Assembly (NCBI RefSeq): GCF_015775515.1
Contig: NZ_CP065383.1
Span: 1,736,001 to 1,800,000, forward strand
DNA from: Atribacter laminatus
GTDB taxonomy: Bacteria; Atribacterota; Atribacteria; Atribacterales; Atribacteraceae
Direction: 5' to 3'
Length of the DNA stretch: 64,000 nucleotides
Shown: piece after piece, positions 54,370 to 62,748 of the stretch
How the letters are laid out: each line of letters begins with the position of its first letter
How positions within the stretch are numbered: the stretch's first letter is position 1
The notes under the pieces: generated by a model
The model's input: the letters and a program-made list of their open reading frames with translations, nothing else
Database searches by the model: none
Told to the model about the DNA's origin: nothing
Translations under genes and position numbers: made by a program

Positions 54370-56011
54370 AATTCATCAAAGCATGGTCGAGCGATTGTCG
54401 GTCACGGTTGAAAACTATCCTGATTTACCTGCTCTTGATTATTATGGGAGTAAGATATCTTACCGTCGATTATTTGAAACCATCAAGAGAATGGCAACGA
54501 TCTGGAAAAATCTGGGAATCGAACCAGGTCATCGGGTCATCCTTTGTCTTCCCAATATTCCTGAAGTAGTTATCGCTCTCTATTCCTTAAACATGATTGG
54601 GGCAGTGGCTTGTATTGTACATCCTTTATCGACTTCAAAAGAAATGGCTTTTTACATAAAAGATACTCAGAGCAAATGGGTCATAACCCTAGACATGCTT
54701 TATGGTAACTTTAAAAAAGCAGTTGAGGAGAGTCGGGTTGAAAAAACCATTCTTACCACGGTTTCTGGGAAACTCCCTCCCTTACTTCGGCTCCTCTTTT
54801 TTTTCAGACAGGGACGTAAAAACCCTGTTTACCGGGGGAATCATTTGATTTATTGGAAAACCTTTGGGAAAAAACTCCCACCACCTGTTGAAGAATTTTA
54901 CCACTTTTCTTCCGACCAACCCGCCGTCATCCTTTTTAGTGGTGGAACGACGGGAACACCAAAAGGAGTTCTCCTCTCGAACGGAAATATGAATGCCCTG
55001 GCAGACCAAGTAATCGCTCAGGTTGATCCTCATCCGGGGAGAGAATCAATTTTGTGCATCTTGCCCCTTTTTCACGGGTTTGGACTTGGTATTTGCTTAC
55101 ATTCTGTTCTAATCGGTGGAGGCCGGTGTGTTCTTATTCCTCGTTTTAGCAAAAAGGAATTTATCGATGGTGTCATTAAATATAAGCCTACTTATATTGC
55201 TGGAGTACCTACCCACTACGAAGCTTTAGTCAGCAGCGAAAAAACAAAAAGAATTCATTTTTCTTTTCTTAAAGGAGCATTTTGTGGGGGAGATAACGTT
55301 CCCCATCCTCTCATTCAACGGTTTAATAAATTTGTGCAAAGCCATGGAGGAACGGTCTGTTTGAGAGAGGGGTACGGCTTAACAGAGTGCGTAACCGCGT
55401 GCTCGATCATGCCAGAAAATCTCTATAAGAAGGGGAGTGTGGGTTTGCCTCTCCCTGGTAATCGCTTCAAGATTGTTCGGCCTCATAGCACGGAGGAGGT
55501 ACCGGTGGGAGAAGAAGGAGAGATTTGCGTCAATGGACCAACGGTCATGCTCGGATACAATAACCGTCCCGAGGAGACTGCCCGAGTGTTATTAAAACAT
55601 GATGATGGTCTTATCTGGCTTTCTACCGGAGATTTGGGAAAGCTCGATCAAGATGGGTTTTTATACTTCACAGGGAGAATGAAAAGAATTATCAAATGCT
55701 CAGGTTATGCTGTTTACCCGTCCCAAGTTGAGAATGTCATTAACAGCCATCCACAAGTTGCTGCATCATGCGTCATTGGTATTCCTGACGAGTACACAAT
55801 GAGTCGAGTCAAGGCGTTTGTCGTTTTACGGGAGACAGTTCAATCCCGGGAGGCGTTGGCTGAAGAGATAAAACAGTATGTAGCTGAGCACCTTATTAAA
55901 TGGTCAGTTCCTACTGAGATTGCCTTCCTAGATAAACTGCCAGTTACCCGAATGGGAAAACTAGACTATCGGACTTTAGAAGCCTTGGAACAAGGCGAAG
56001 CGATTATTTGA
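54359..56011 (+). CDS. AMP-dependent acyl-CoA synthetase/ligase
   Basis: 550-residue adenylate-forming enzyme: ATP loop LFSGGTTGTPKGVLLS, PLFHGFGLG, YGLTECVTA, the adenylate Asp in STGDLGKLDQDG, the hinge GRMKRIIKCSGYAVYP and the catalytic Lys in LPVTRMGKLDYR. It would activate a carboxylic acid, probably a fatty acid, to acyl-AMP and acyl-CoA. GTG 54359 overlaps the upstream gene by 11 bases with GGAAGGAGG before it; ATG 54362 is equally possible. Last gene of the glycosyltransferase-acyltransferase-ligase cluster. Confidence 0.93.
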   Translation: MMHEIHQSMVERLSVTVENYPDLPALDYYGSKISYRRLFETIKRMATIWKNLGIEPGHRVILCLPNIPEVVIALYSLNMIGAVACIVHPLSTSKEMAFYIKDTQSKWVITLDMLYGNFKKAVEESRVEKTILTTVSGKLPPLLRLLFFFRQGRKNPVYRGNHLIYWKTFGKKLPPPVEEFYHFSSDQPAVILFSGGTTGTPKGVLLSNGNMNALADQVIAQVDPHPGRESILCILPLFHGFGLGICLHSVLIGGGRCVLIPRFSKKEFIDGVIKYKPTYIAGVPTHYEALVSSEKTKRIHFSFLKGAFCGGDNVPHPLIQRFNKFVQSHGGTVCLREGYGLTECVTACSIMPENLYKKGSVGLPLPGNRFKIVRPHSTEEVPVGEEGEICVNGPTVMLGYNNRPEETARVLLKHDDGLIWLSTGDLGKLDQDGFLYFTGRMKRIIKCSGYAVYPSQVENVINSHPQVAASCVIGIPDEYTMSRVKAFVVLRETVQSREALAEEIKQYVAEHLIKWSVPTEIAFLDKLPVTRMGKLDYRTLEALEQGEAII

Positions 56012-56125
56012 TTTTTTTATCAAAGGATTTATTTTCCACCCATTGAAAAATTTATTAGAAGATGGGAATAGGTCAGGATGGAGATATTATATAACTTTTT
56101 CCTATAAGACGAGGATTTTTAAAAA

Positions 56126-57085
56126 ATGAAATGTGTTGAGAAATTTGATTTCTGCATGGATACAGTTATTTATCAGAAAATATATGGAAAAAACTCAGAA
56201 GTGGCTATTGATGAAGCAACGAGGAAAATCCAATACTTAGAGTGTTTGCTTAGTTTTTTCCAAGAAGAAAGCGATATTTATCAAATAAATTCAAAGGCAG
56301 GGAAAGATTGGGTAAAAGTAAACCAAGATACCATAGAAATCTTGAAAATGGCAGTTAAAATATCGGAATTAAGTGCTGGTGTTTTTGATGTGACAACCGG
56401 AGTTTTGAATGATTATTGGCGCCATTTAAAAAAAAATCAAAGAAAACCAGATAAAAACCAAATTGATGATTTAATGAGGTTGATTAACTACCGTGATATT
56501 TTAATTAATCCAGAAGAAAAGTTAGTGAAGCTCTCACGGTTCAATCAAAAAATTGACCTAGGGGGAATAGGGAAAGGATATGCTGGGGAGAAGGTTATCG
56601 ATGTTTATAAAGATTATTCAATCCAATCGGGATTTATTAATTTAGGAGGAAATGTAGTAACTATTGGGAAACCCCATTGGAATAGAAATTGGATTATTGG
56701 TATTCGTGATCCCTTTTCAGAGGATGGGGGGATATTTGGGAATCTAAAGGTAGAAGATCAAGCAGTCGTAACTTCAGGGGGATATGAGAGATATTATGAA
56801 ATTAATGGTTTCAAGTATCACCATATTCTTGATCCTCGAAACGGTTTTCCCGCTCGGTTAGAATGGCAAAGCGTTACCGTGGTTGCAGAAAGTTCTTCCT
56901 TGGCAGATGCCCTTTCCACTGCTATTTTTATTATGAGTCAAAAAGAGCTCGTTGGTTTTTTAGAGAATTTTCCATCTTTAGGTGTGATTTTGGTTGCTCA
57001 TCCTGGAGAAATAGTAGTCAGTAAAAATTTGAAAGAAATTTTTCAAAAAATCAATCAAAAAATGTCTATAATATATATTAATTGA
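56126..57085 (+). CDS. apbE: FAD:protein FMN transferase
   Basis: ApbE family, 319 residues. It attaches FMN covalently to a threonine of target proteins using FAD. Motifs are CMDTVIYQKIYG at the N-terminus, SAGVFDVTTGVLNDYW, IDLGGIGKGYAGEKV, GFINLGGNVVTIG, the HHILDPRNGFPAR loop and SSLADALSTAIF with metal-binding Asp. There is no clear signal peptide, so it may act in the cytoplasm. Its likely substrate is encoded 32 bases downstream. Confidence 0.94.
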   Translation: MKCVEKFDFCMDTVIYQKIYGKNSEVAIDEATRKIQYLECLLSFFQEESDIYQINSKAGKDWVKVNQDTIEILKMAVKISELSAGVFDVTTGVLNDYWRHLKKNQRKPDKNQIDDLMRLINYRDILINPEEKLVKLSRFNQKIDLGGIGKGYAGEKVIDVYKDYSIQSGFINLGGNVVTIGKPHWNRNWIIGIRDPFSEDGGIFGNLKVEDQAVVTSGGYERYYEINGFKYHHILDPRNGFPARLEWQSVTVVAESSSLADALSTAIFIMSQKELVGFLENFPSLGVILVAHPGEIVVSKNLKEIFQKINQKMSIIYIN

Positions 57086-57117
57086 GTATTTTATAAAATT
57101 AAGGAGGGAAAATCATC

Positions 57118-57498
57118 ATGAGTATTTTAGCAATTGTTCTTATCATTGTGGCTGTCATTGTGGTAATTTTATTCATTTTTGCCTCAGCTGGTTTAAAAAA
57201 AGTCGGAAAGCTTAATATCGGAAAGATAGATCTTGCTAAATTGGATGATGGAGTCTATCCAGGTGGATTTAAGGGATATCGGTGGTCGAATCAGGTAGAG
57301 GTAACAGTGAAAAATCACCAAATTACCGGAATAAAAATTATCAAAGATGTTGTCTTTGGATCGGGAGATATTTCCAAAAAAATCTTCGATCAGATTATTC
57401 AAAAGCAATCATTGCAGATAGATACAGTATCAAGCGCAACAGTGACCAACAAAGCCTACCTTAAAGCAATAGAAAACGCATTAATGAAAGGGAAATAG
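57118..57498 (+). CDS. Membrane-anchored FMN-binding domain protein
   Basis: 126 residues: one N-terminal helix (ILAIVLIIVAVIVVILFIFA) followed by a small FMN-binding domain. The flavinylation motif is DTVSSATVT, in which Thr108 would receive FMN through a phosphoester bond. YPGGFKGYRWSNQVEVTVKN and NKAYLKAIENAL complete the domain. It directly follows apbE, which should modify it. Such pairs serve extracytoplasmic electron transfer; the redox partners are not in this window. ATG 57118 has AAGGAGGG upstream. Confidence 0.92.
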   Translation: MSILAIVLIIVAVIVVILFIFASAGLKKVGKLNIGKIDLAKLDDGVYPGGFKGYRWSNQVEVTVKNHQITGIKIIKDVVFGSGDISKKIFDQIIQKQSLQIDTVSSATVTNKAYLKAIENALMKGK

Positions 57499-57599
57499 TG
57501 GAGTTGGGAAATTGTAATTCTTAAATTCCTATTTGTAAAGGCTTAATTTATTTAATCCATTGCCATGTTGCTACACTAAATAAAGATCGGGTTCAATTA

Positions 57600-57797
57600 A
57601 TTGCCACCCTTCAATTTTTAAAATCTTTTTGAGGGGCGTGATTTATCATGCCCATTCCAAATCCGTCATTGCGAGGAGGCTAACCGTTTTTTGGTTAGAC
57701 GACGTGGCAATCTCATTTAGAAAAATGTTTTTAAAGAAAAAGATAAAGATTGATAGTGAGAGATTCTCACGTCGCATAATTCGCTCCTCAGAATGTT
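57600..57797. repeat. Palindromic repeats left of the IS110 element
   Basis: Contains GAGGGGCGTGATTTATCATGCCC (57631 on), a GTCATTGCGAGGAGG...GACGTGGCAATCTC unit with a CCGTTTTTTGG centre (57664-57714), and a GAGATTCTCACGTCGC...CTCCTCAGAATG unit (57760-57794) at which the IS110 element ends. The rest of the gap shows no gene. Confidence 0.8.
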
Positions 57798-57809
57798 CTG
57801 TGTTAATTG

Positions 57810-58814
57810 TCAAGTCAAAACTACTTCAAGATTACTTTTTAGTTTTAGGTAATGAGGATCATAAGGACAACCACTTTTTAATACTGCAAAGGCCTGTCTT
57901 AAGAGCTTATTGGCGACTGCTATGAGAGCGACTTTCTTCGGTTTTCCTTTCGCAAGGAGTCGCTGATAGAGTTCCCGACATTGAGCATTAGACCGTGAAG
58001 CCGAAAGAGCCGCAAGATAGAGAAGCCTACGGAGATAGCCGTTCCCCTTTTTACTCAGCCAGGCTTTGCCTTTGTCTTTTCCAGATTGAGAGATCTGGGG
58101 AGCAAGGCCTAAGAAACTGGCCACTTCTTTCCCTCGAGAGAAGCGATCCATCTTTTGGAGGAGTCCTAAAAGAGCAGTCGCCGAGCATTTCCCGATTCCT
58201 TTGATACTCAGGAGCAGTTGGTATTCTTTCGGAGCATACTGGGAAACCAGTCGTTTTGCTTCGGCTTCGAGGGTTTTGATCGCTTTTTCGATCTCTTCCA
58301 GCTGTTTTTGATAGATATCCCTCACCACTGGGTTGATCTCGTTATGGCAGGTGAATGCTTCTCGGTAATTCTTCAAGTTGGTTCTTTCTTTTTTGAGTTG
58401 GTCTAGACCTTTTAAGACTTGAGTTATTTCTTCAGCCATGCTCTCTTTGGGAGCAAAGAGAGTGACCTCCTGATAAAAACCAAATTGGGCAATCAACCGA
58501 GCATCTTTCCTATCAGTCTTGGCTCTTTTTAAGAGCATCTCGGCATATTTTTTGATGATGAAGGGATTGACGACGGCAACGGAGTAACCTTTCTTATAGA
58601 GGGTAGTGGCGAGTTTGAGATGATACGCTCCAGTTGCTTCCATGACAAAAAGAGTGTGAGAGGGATCACTTTTTGGGATGCTTTTCTGAACCTCTTTCAG
58701 GAACGACTTTTCTTGGTTGGGAAAGGAAAAATCAAAAAAAGTTGTTCCATCAAAGCGACTGGCTTGCACTGAGTCTTTCGCAATATCCATGCCCACTACT
58801 TGTTGGTACTTCAT
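57810..58814 (-). CDS. IS110-family transposase
   Basis: 334 residues, uninterrupted. The N-terminal RuvC-like DEDD domain has VVGMDIAKDSVQAS, FVMEATGAYH and KTDRKDARLIA; the C-terminal Transposase_20 domain has LLSIKGIGKCSATALL, VASFLGLAPQISQSGK and a serine-rich RRLLYLAALSASRSN with the recombinase-type catalytic Ser. Family members recombine DNA under guidance of a structured RNA made from the element's own non-coding end. I chose the ATG at 58814, which has GGGAG upstream; an in-frame start 20 codons earlier lacks one. Confidence 0.94.
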   Translation of the reverse strand: MKYQQVVGMDIAKDSVQASRFDGTTFFDFSFPNQEKSFLKEVQKSIPKSDPSHTLFVMEATGAYHLKLATTLYKKGYSVAVVNPFIIKKYAEMLLKRAKTDRKDARLIAQFGFYQEVTLFAPKESMAEEITQVLKGLDQLKKERTNLKNYREAFTCHNEINPVVRDIYQKQLEEIEKAIKTLEAEAKRLVSQYAPKEYQLLLSIKGIGKCSATALLGLLQKMDRFSRGKEVASFLGLAPQISQSGKDKGKAWLSKKGNGYLRRLLYLAALSASRSNAQCRELYQRLLAKGKPKKVALIAVANKLLRQAFAVLKSGCPYDPHYLKLKSNLEVVLT

Positions 58815-58928
58815 GTTTTTTATCTCCCTTTTCTTTTGGTTGGTATTTTGATCTATTCTTCCTTGGACTTTCATCGTTTTTTTATTCAGGCTTTAGTTGC
58901 CTCATGTTCTGTAAAGTCTTGGGGAAGA

Positions 58929-59000
58929 GAAGAAGGTGGTGGACAACATTCTGAACGGTTTTTTAACCAATGACGAAAATGTCCTTTTTCCACCTTCTTT
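58929..59000 (-). ncRNA. Candidate guide (bridge) RNA segment of the intact IS110
   Basis: Upstream of the transposase, a 10-bp stem AAGAAGGTGG (58930-58939) / CCACCTTCTT (58990-58999) encloses GGACA/TGTCC (58941-58945 / 58980-58984) and a GGTT-TTTT-AACC hairpin. Read on the minus strand, an internal segment TCAGAATGTT (58945-58954) equals the + strand at the element's left junction (57788-57797). The alternative is that this is the other half of an interrupted palindromic repeat. Confidence 0.4.
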
Positions 59001-59059
59001 TTTCTTTTATAAAACATTTTAGTAATTATTTGGTATTTTTGGTATAGGAATCAATATAC

Positions 59060-59640
59060 GATGACGAAGTGGAATTGCCCTCCTTGGAGGGGTGCCCGCT
59101 TTCGCGGCGGGGAGGGTGCCTTTCAATTTGTCATTATGAGGAGGTTGGTTGAATTTTACCAACCAACCTAAGAATCTCATTTTTTAATATATTTCATAAA
59201 AGACAAAAAGATGAAAAGATGAGATACTCACGCGGGAAGGCACCGCTCAGGATGACAGAATTTTTTAAATCCTTTGTAGGGGCTTGATTTATCATGCTCT
59301 TTGCTTTTCAGGATAGACACCCATGCTGCATAGCAGCACCAGATGAGGATGAAAATACCTATCTAAATCCGTCATTGCGAGGAGCGTCTTATGCGACGTG
59401 GCAATCTCTACCATCCACTTAGTCATTCTGAGGAGTCCGGTGTTTTTGCCGGACGACGTAAGAATCTCATCATTTAAAGTATTTATGAAGAAAAAACTTA
59501 AAAGATGAGATCCTCACGCCCTCAAAAAGCGAGGGCTCAGGATGACCGATTAAAGGCACACCCCCCTTTATCCCCCCTCAATGGGGGAATTTATAAGATG
59601 GTATTTTCAGGATAGACCTTCATGCTGTTTATTAGCACTA
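59060..59640. repeat. Repeat cluster with inverted copy 3 of the 241-bp block (59371-59611)
   Basis: Modules from left: a CCTCCTTGGAGGGGTGCCC unit (59079 on), GTCATTATGAGGAGG...AAGAATCTCA (59130-59181), GAGATACTCACGCGGGAAGG...GGATGACA (59220-59262), GCTGCATAGCAGC (59325-59337), then the long block as reverse complement of 11753-11993. The spacer 59641-59887 shows only a possible promoter. Confidence 0.88.
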
Positions 59641-59788
59641 GATGAGGATAGAATTATACACGTTCCCTGATATACATCACTTGTCACAGTATTCAAAGAA
59701 CGAAATGATTAAGCCTTCATGAGAAAGAAACTGCTTAAAATAATGATATTTTAACTCCAACACTAAAAATAACAGAATAATTCCTGTA

Positions 59789-59816
59789 TTGATGGGTATA
59801 ATTTATCAGTTAGAAT
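59789..59816 (+). promoter_or_regulatory. Possible promoter of the second ABC operon
   Basis: TTGATG (59789-59794), 16-base spacer, TAGAAT (59811-59816), 72 bases before the binding-protein start. Confidence 0.35.
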
Positions 59817-59887
59817 AGGATGCCAATTATTTTCAACCAATTATGTTAAAATAATTTAAATAAGTATATAGGAGGGCTAAGTAAGTT

Positions 59888-61141
59888 ATGAAACACAAAG
59901 GAATTTTTTTCATCACATTAATTTTATTGGTATTTTTGTGTTCGATTATGGTTGGTGCCAAGGTGACTCTAAGTGCTCTTTTTATGAAACAAGCTGGTTA
60001 TCAAGAAAGTGAAATGATTGAAATGACGGAAGAATTTATGAAACGAAATCCAGACATAGAAATCAATTTAAATTTTGTATCCTACGAAGAACTCCACGAT
60101 AAAATTGCGGTGGCTGCTGCGAGTGAATCAGGAGCATATGATGTTATTATTACCGACTGTGTTTGGCCGGCGGAATTTGCTGAGGCAGGTTGGATACTCG
60201 ATGTAACTGATCGATTATCAGATGAAGATAGAGCTGATATTTTCCCAACTGTTTTGAGTTCGGTAACCTATAAAGGGAAATTATATGGAATGCCATGGCT
60301 CAATGATTGGGAATATTTCTTTTATAACAAGAAAATGTTGAATGAAGTAGGTGCTGCAGTCCCAACCATGTGGCCAGAAGTGGTTGAAACTTCCCAAAAA
60401 ATGAAAAACAATGGAATAGTAGAATATCCAGTTATTGAGTTTTGGGGGCAGGGTGAGTCAGTCGCCATCAAATATCTAACTTATCTTCATGCCATGGGGG
60501 GGAATGTTTTTGACGAGAGCAGTATGCCGATTATGAACCAGGGGAAAGGCTTAGAGGCCTTGGAGTATATGGTTGATAATTTAAATGCCGGAATATATAA
60601 TCCTGCTTCAATCGAAAGCTTTGCTGAAGAAGTACGTCGAGTATATTCAGCAGGCCAGGCGGCATTTGCTACTAATTGGATTTATATGTACAGTTTGTCC
60701 AACGATCCCCAAGAATCACAAATTGCCGGTGATTCGGAAATAGGATTAATTCCTGGTTTCCCCGATGGGAACAAAAGTGCTTCCTGTAACGGTGGGATGG
60801 GGTTAAGTATTGTGAATACGTGCCCGAATCCAGACGAAGCTTGGAACTACATAACTTTCATGTGCAGTCGAGAAATTCAAAAGAAATACAGTGCGAGTGC
60901 ACTTCCTATCTGGATATCCTTGTATGATGATCCTGAATTGATTGCTCTTCAACCCAAAACTGTCCCCGTTGCAAAAGAACAAATACAATACGTGTATGAT
61001 CGTCCACAAATTCCATGGTATTCCCAATTTTCCCAGTTGTTAGCTGAAGAATTACAGGCGGCTATAACTGGGGTCAAAACTCCTCAACAGGCTCTCGATG
61101 ATGCCGTAGCTCGGACACAAGAAATTCAGGAAAGATATTAA
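59888..61141 (+). CDS. Extracellular solute-binding protein (second sugar-type ABC importer)
   Basis: 417 residues with signal peptide HKGIFFITLILLVFLCSIM ending near VGA. The Cys at about residue 20 lies in the hydrophobic core and is not a convincing lipobox. Mature motifs: MTEEFMKRNPDIEINLNFVS, YDVIITDCVWPAEFAEAGW, GKLYGMPWLNDWEYFFYNKK and YITFMCSREIQ, as in family 1 receptors. It is only distantly like the binding protein at 36256. ATG 59888 follows GGAGGG. A long hairpin separates it from its permease gene. Confidence 0.94.
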   Translation: MKHKGIFFITLILLVFLCSIMVGAKVTLSALFMKQAGYQESEMIEMTEEFMKRNPDIEINLNFVSYEELHDKIAVAAASESGAYDVIITDCVWPAEFAEAGWILDVTDRLSDEDRADIFPTVLSSVTYKGKLYGMPWLNDWEYFFYNKKMLNEVGAAVPTMWPEVVETSQKMKNNGIVEYPVIEFWGQGESVAIKYLTYLHAMGGNVFDESSMPIMNQGKGLEALEYMVDNLNAGIYNPASIESFAEEVRRVYSAGQAAFATNWIYMYSLSNDPQESQIAGDSEIGLIPGFPDGNKSASCNGGMGLSIVNTCPNPDEAWNYITFMCSREIQKKYSASALPIWISLYDDPELIALQPKTVPVAKEQIQYVYDRPQIPWYSQFSQLLAEELQAAITGVKTPQQALDDAVARTQEIQERY

Positions 61142-61151
61142 TCTATATAAA

Positions 61152-61195
61152 GCAATGTACGCAGTAGGGATTTTAACTCCTACTGCGTACATTGC
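61152..61195 (+). promoter_or_regulatory. Intercistronic hairpin after the binding-protein gene
   Basis: A perfect 17-bp stem GCAATGTACGCAGTAGG / CCTACTGCGTACATTGC with a 10-base loop, 10 bases after the stop, no T run behind it. It excludes the TTG at 61192 as permease start. Confidence 0.85.
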
Positions 61196-61209
61196 AAACT
61201 GAGATAATC

Positions 61210-61680
61210 ATGAAATCAAACCAATATAATCGAAGAGAAGTTCGATTTGCTTGGCTATTAATCATTCCCGCTTTTATTTTTATTGGAATTATCATTTTTT
61301 ATCCAATGGTTATGGCTTTCTATACCAGCCTCCATCAGGTTGACTTAACTCGAAAAGCCCAGGGCACCCCTTTTATTGGTTTTAAAAATTATATTGATAT
61401 ATTGAAAAGCAGTGGTTTTTGGGCTTCAATCAACCGTACTGTATATTTCACCGTGGTATCTATTGCCATTGAAATGGTTATTGGTTTTTTAATCGCTCTT
61501 CTTCTAAACCAAAAATTTTGGGCAAGAGGTATTCTCCGCAGTTTATTGTTGATACCGTGGGCGCTTCCGATTACCGTTGATGCCATTATGTGGAAATGGA
61601 TATTCAACGCCAACTACGGTGCATTTAATGCTTTCCTCTGTTTATTGTCTTATGATAAACCCAGTAGTATGATGTTTTAG
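61210..61680 (+). CDS. Carbohydrate ABC permease, truncated by an IS21 element
   Basis: First half of a MalF-type permease: WLLIIPAFIFIGIIIFYPMV, GFKNYIDILKSSGFW and LLLIPWALPITVDAIMWKWI. After NANYGAFNAFL the sequence leaves the family and ends at TAG 61678 within the insertion element's end; the EAA loop and last helices are missing. About 157 residues remain of an expected 290, so the importer is probably dead unless the other half lies beyond the window. The ATG at 61210 has no strong ribosome-binding site. Confidence 0.88.
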   Translation: MKSNQYNRREVRFAWLLIIPAFIFIGIIIFYPMVMAFYTSLHQVDLTRKAQGTPFIGFKNYIDILKSSGFWASINRTVYFTVVSIAIEMVIGFLIALLLNQKFWARGILRSLLLIPWALPITVDAIMWKWIFNANYGAFNAFLCLLSYDKPSSMMF

Positions 61681-62004
61681 ACCCATCGAGTGCACCAAAT
61701 AAATCCACTAGGTGCATACGTTAACTCCATAGCTATATATGACGGTTTAAATGAACCACAATAGCTATAAGCCCACTTTTCCGAATCATGAGTTTTACTG
61801 TTCTGAGAATAGTACTCTTTGATGGGTAGTTTGAAGGAACAAGATTAAGATTTCTATAGAACACCAGATGCCGAGGCTGTGGAGAGCGTGAACAACGTGT
61901 TTTGGTCGTCCACGAAGCGGAGGGTTGTCCACAAGAGGTCGGTACTATCCATCAGCCTCTTTAACCGGCAGACATAAATACACTCTTAATTACTTAGTTC
62001 TGGC

Positions 62005-62748
62005 TCAATTTTTAATCCCATGTCGTTCCCTCATTGACACTTTGCCGTCAATAAGGATGGTATAGGAATCATGGACAATACGATCAAGAATGGCATCTGC
62101 TAGTGTATCTTCGCCGATCTTTTCATGCCACCCACGTGGAGCAAATTGGGTGCAAAAAATAGTAGAAGCATTCTGATGTCTTGCTTCAACGATCTCAAGG
62201 AGATCCATTGCCTGGGTGTCTTTAAGTGGAGTTAAGAGCCATTCATCCAAAATGAGTAAGCCAACCTTTTTGTACTTCTTCATCACCATCTGATAGACAC
62301 CTTCACCTCGAGCCACTGCCAGTTCATCCAGAAGATCCGGTAGTCGGATATACTTAACGGTATAATAGTTGCGACAAGCCGCCATACCAAAAGCACAGGC
62401 AACATAAGATTTCCCGTTTCCAGAGGCACCCATGATGATGAGGTTGCGTTTCTCCTGGATGTAAGCGCACCCAGATAGCCGTAGGATTTGTGCCTTATCT
62501 AGTTTCCTGTCGGCATGGTATTCAATATCTTCAATGCTAGCCTGAGGATAGCGGAAATCTGCTTTTTTAATGAGATGGAGCAGTTTATTGCTTCTGCGTT
62601 TAGCCCATTCCACATCAACAAGAATACCAACCCGTTCTTCAAACGATAGCTCCTGATATTTCTCATCAGACAGTTGGCGTTTGAAAGCATCCGCCATAGC
62701 GGAGAGTCGCATGTCATGCAGCTTGTTCATGGTCGTAGAATTAATCAT
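62005..62748 (-). CDS. istB: IS21-family helper ATPase IstB
   Basis: 247-residue AAA+ protein that directs target choice and activates the IstA transposase. Walker A is MGASGNGKSYVA, Walker B LLILDEWLL, followed by the family's FCTQFAPRGWHEKIGED sensor region. I chose ATG 62748 with GGAGGAAAAGAC just upstream. It overlaps the istA stop by eight bases, the usual coupling. Confidence 0.95.
   Translation of the reverse strand: MINSTTMNKLHDMRLSAMADAFKRQLSDEKYQELSFEERVGILVDVEWAKRRSNKLLHLIKKADFRYPQASIEDIEYHADRKLDKAQILRLSGCAYIQEKRNLIIMGASGNGKSYVACAFGMAACRNYYTVKYIRLPDLLDELAVARGEGVYQMVMKKYKKVGLLILDEWLLTPLKDTQAMDLLEIVEARHQNASTIFCTQFAPRGWHEKIGEDTLADAILDRIVHDSYTILIDGKVSMRERHGIKN

Larger units (their letters stand above)
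57798..59000 (-). mobile_element. IS110-family insertion element, apparently intact
   Basis: Approximate limits. It consists of the transposase (57810-58814) and an upstream non-coding stretch reaching to about 59000. The left end directly abuts a palindromic repeat unit ending CTCAGAATG. No terminal inverted repeats were seen, as usual for the family. Confidence 0.75.
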
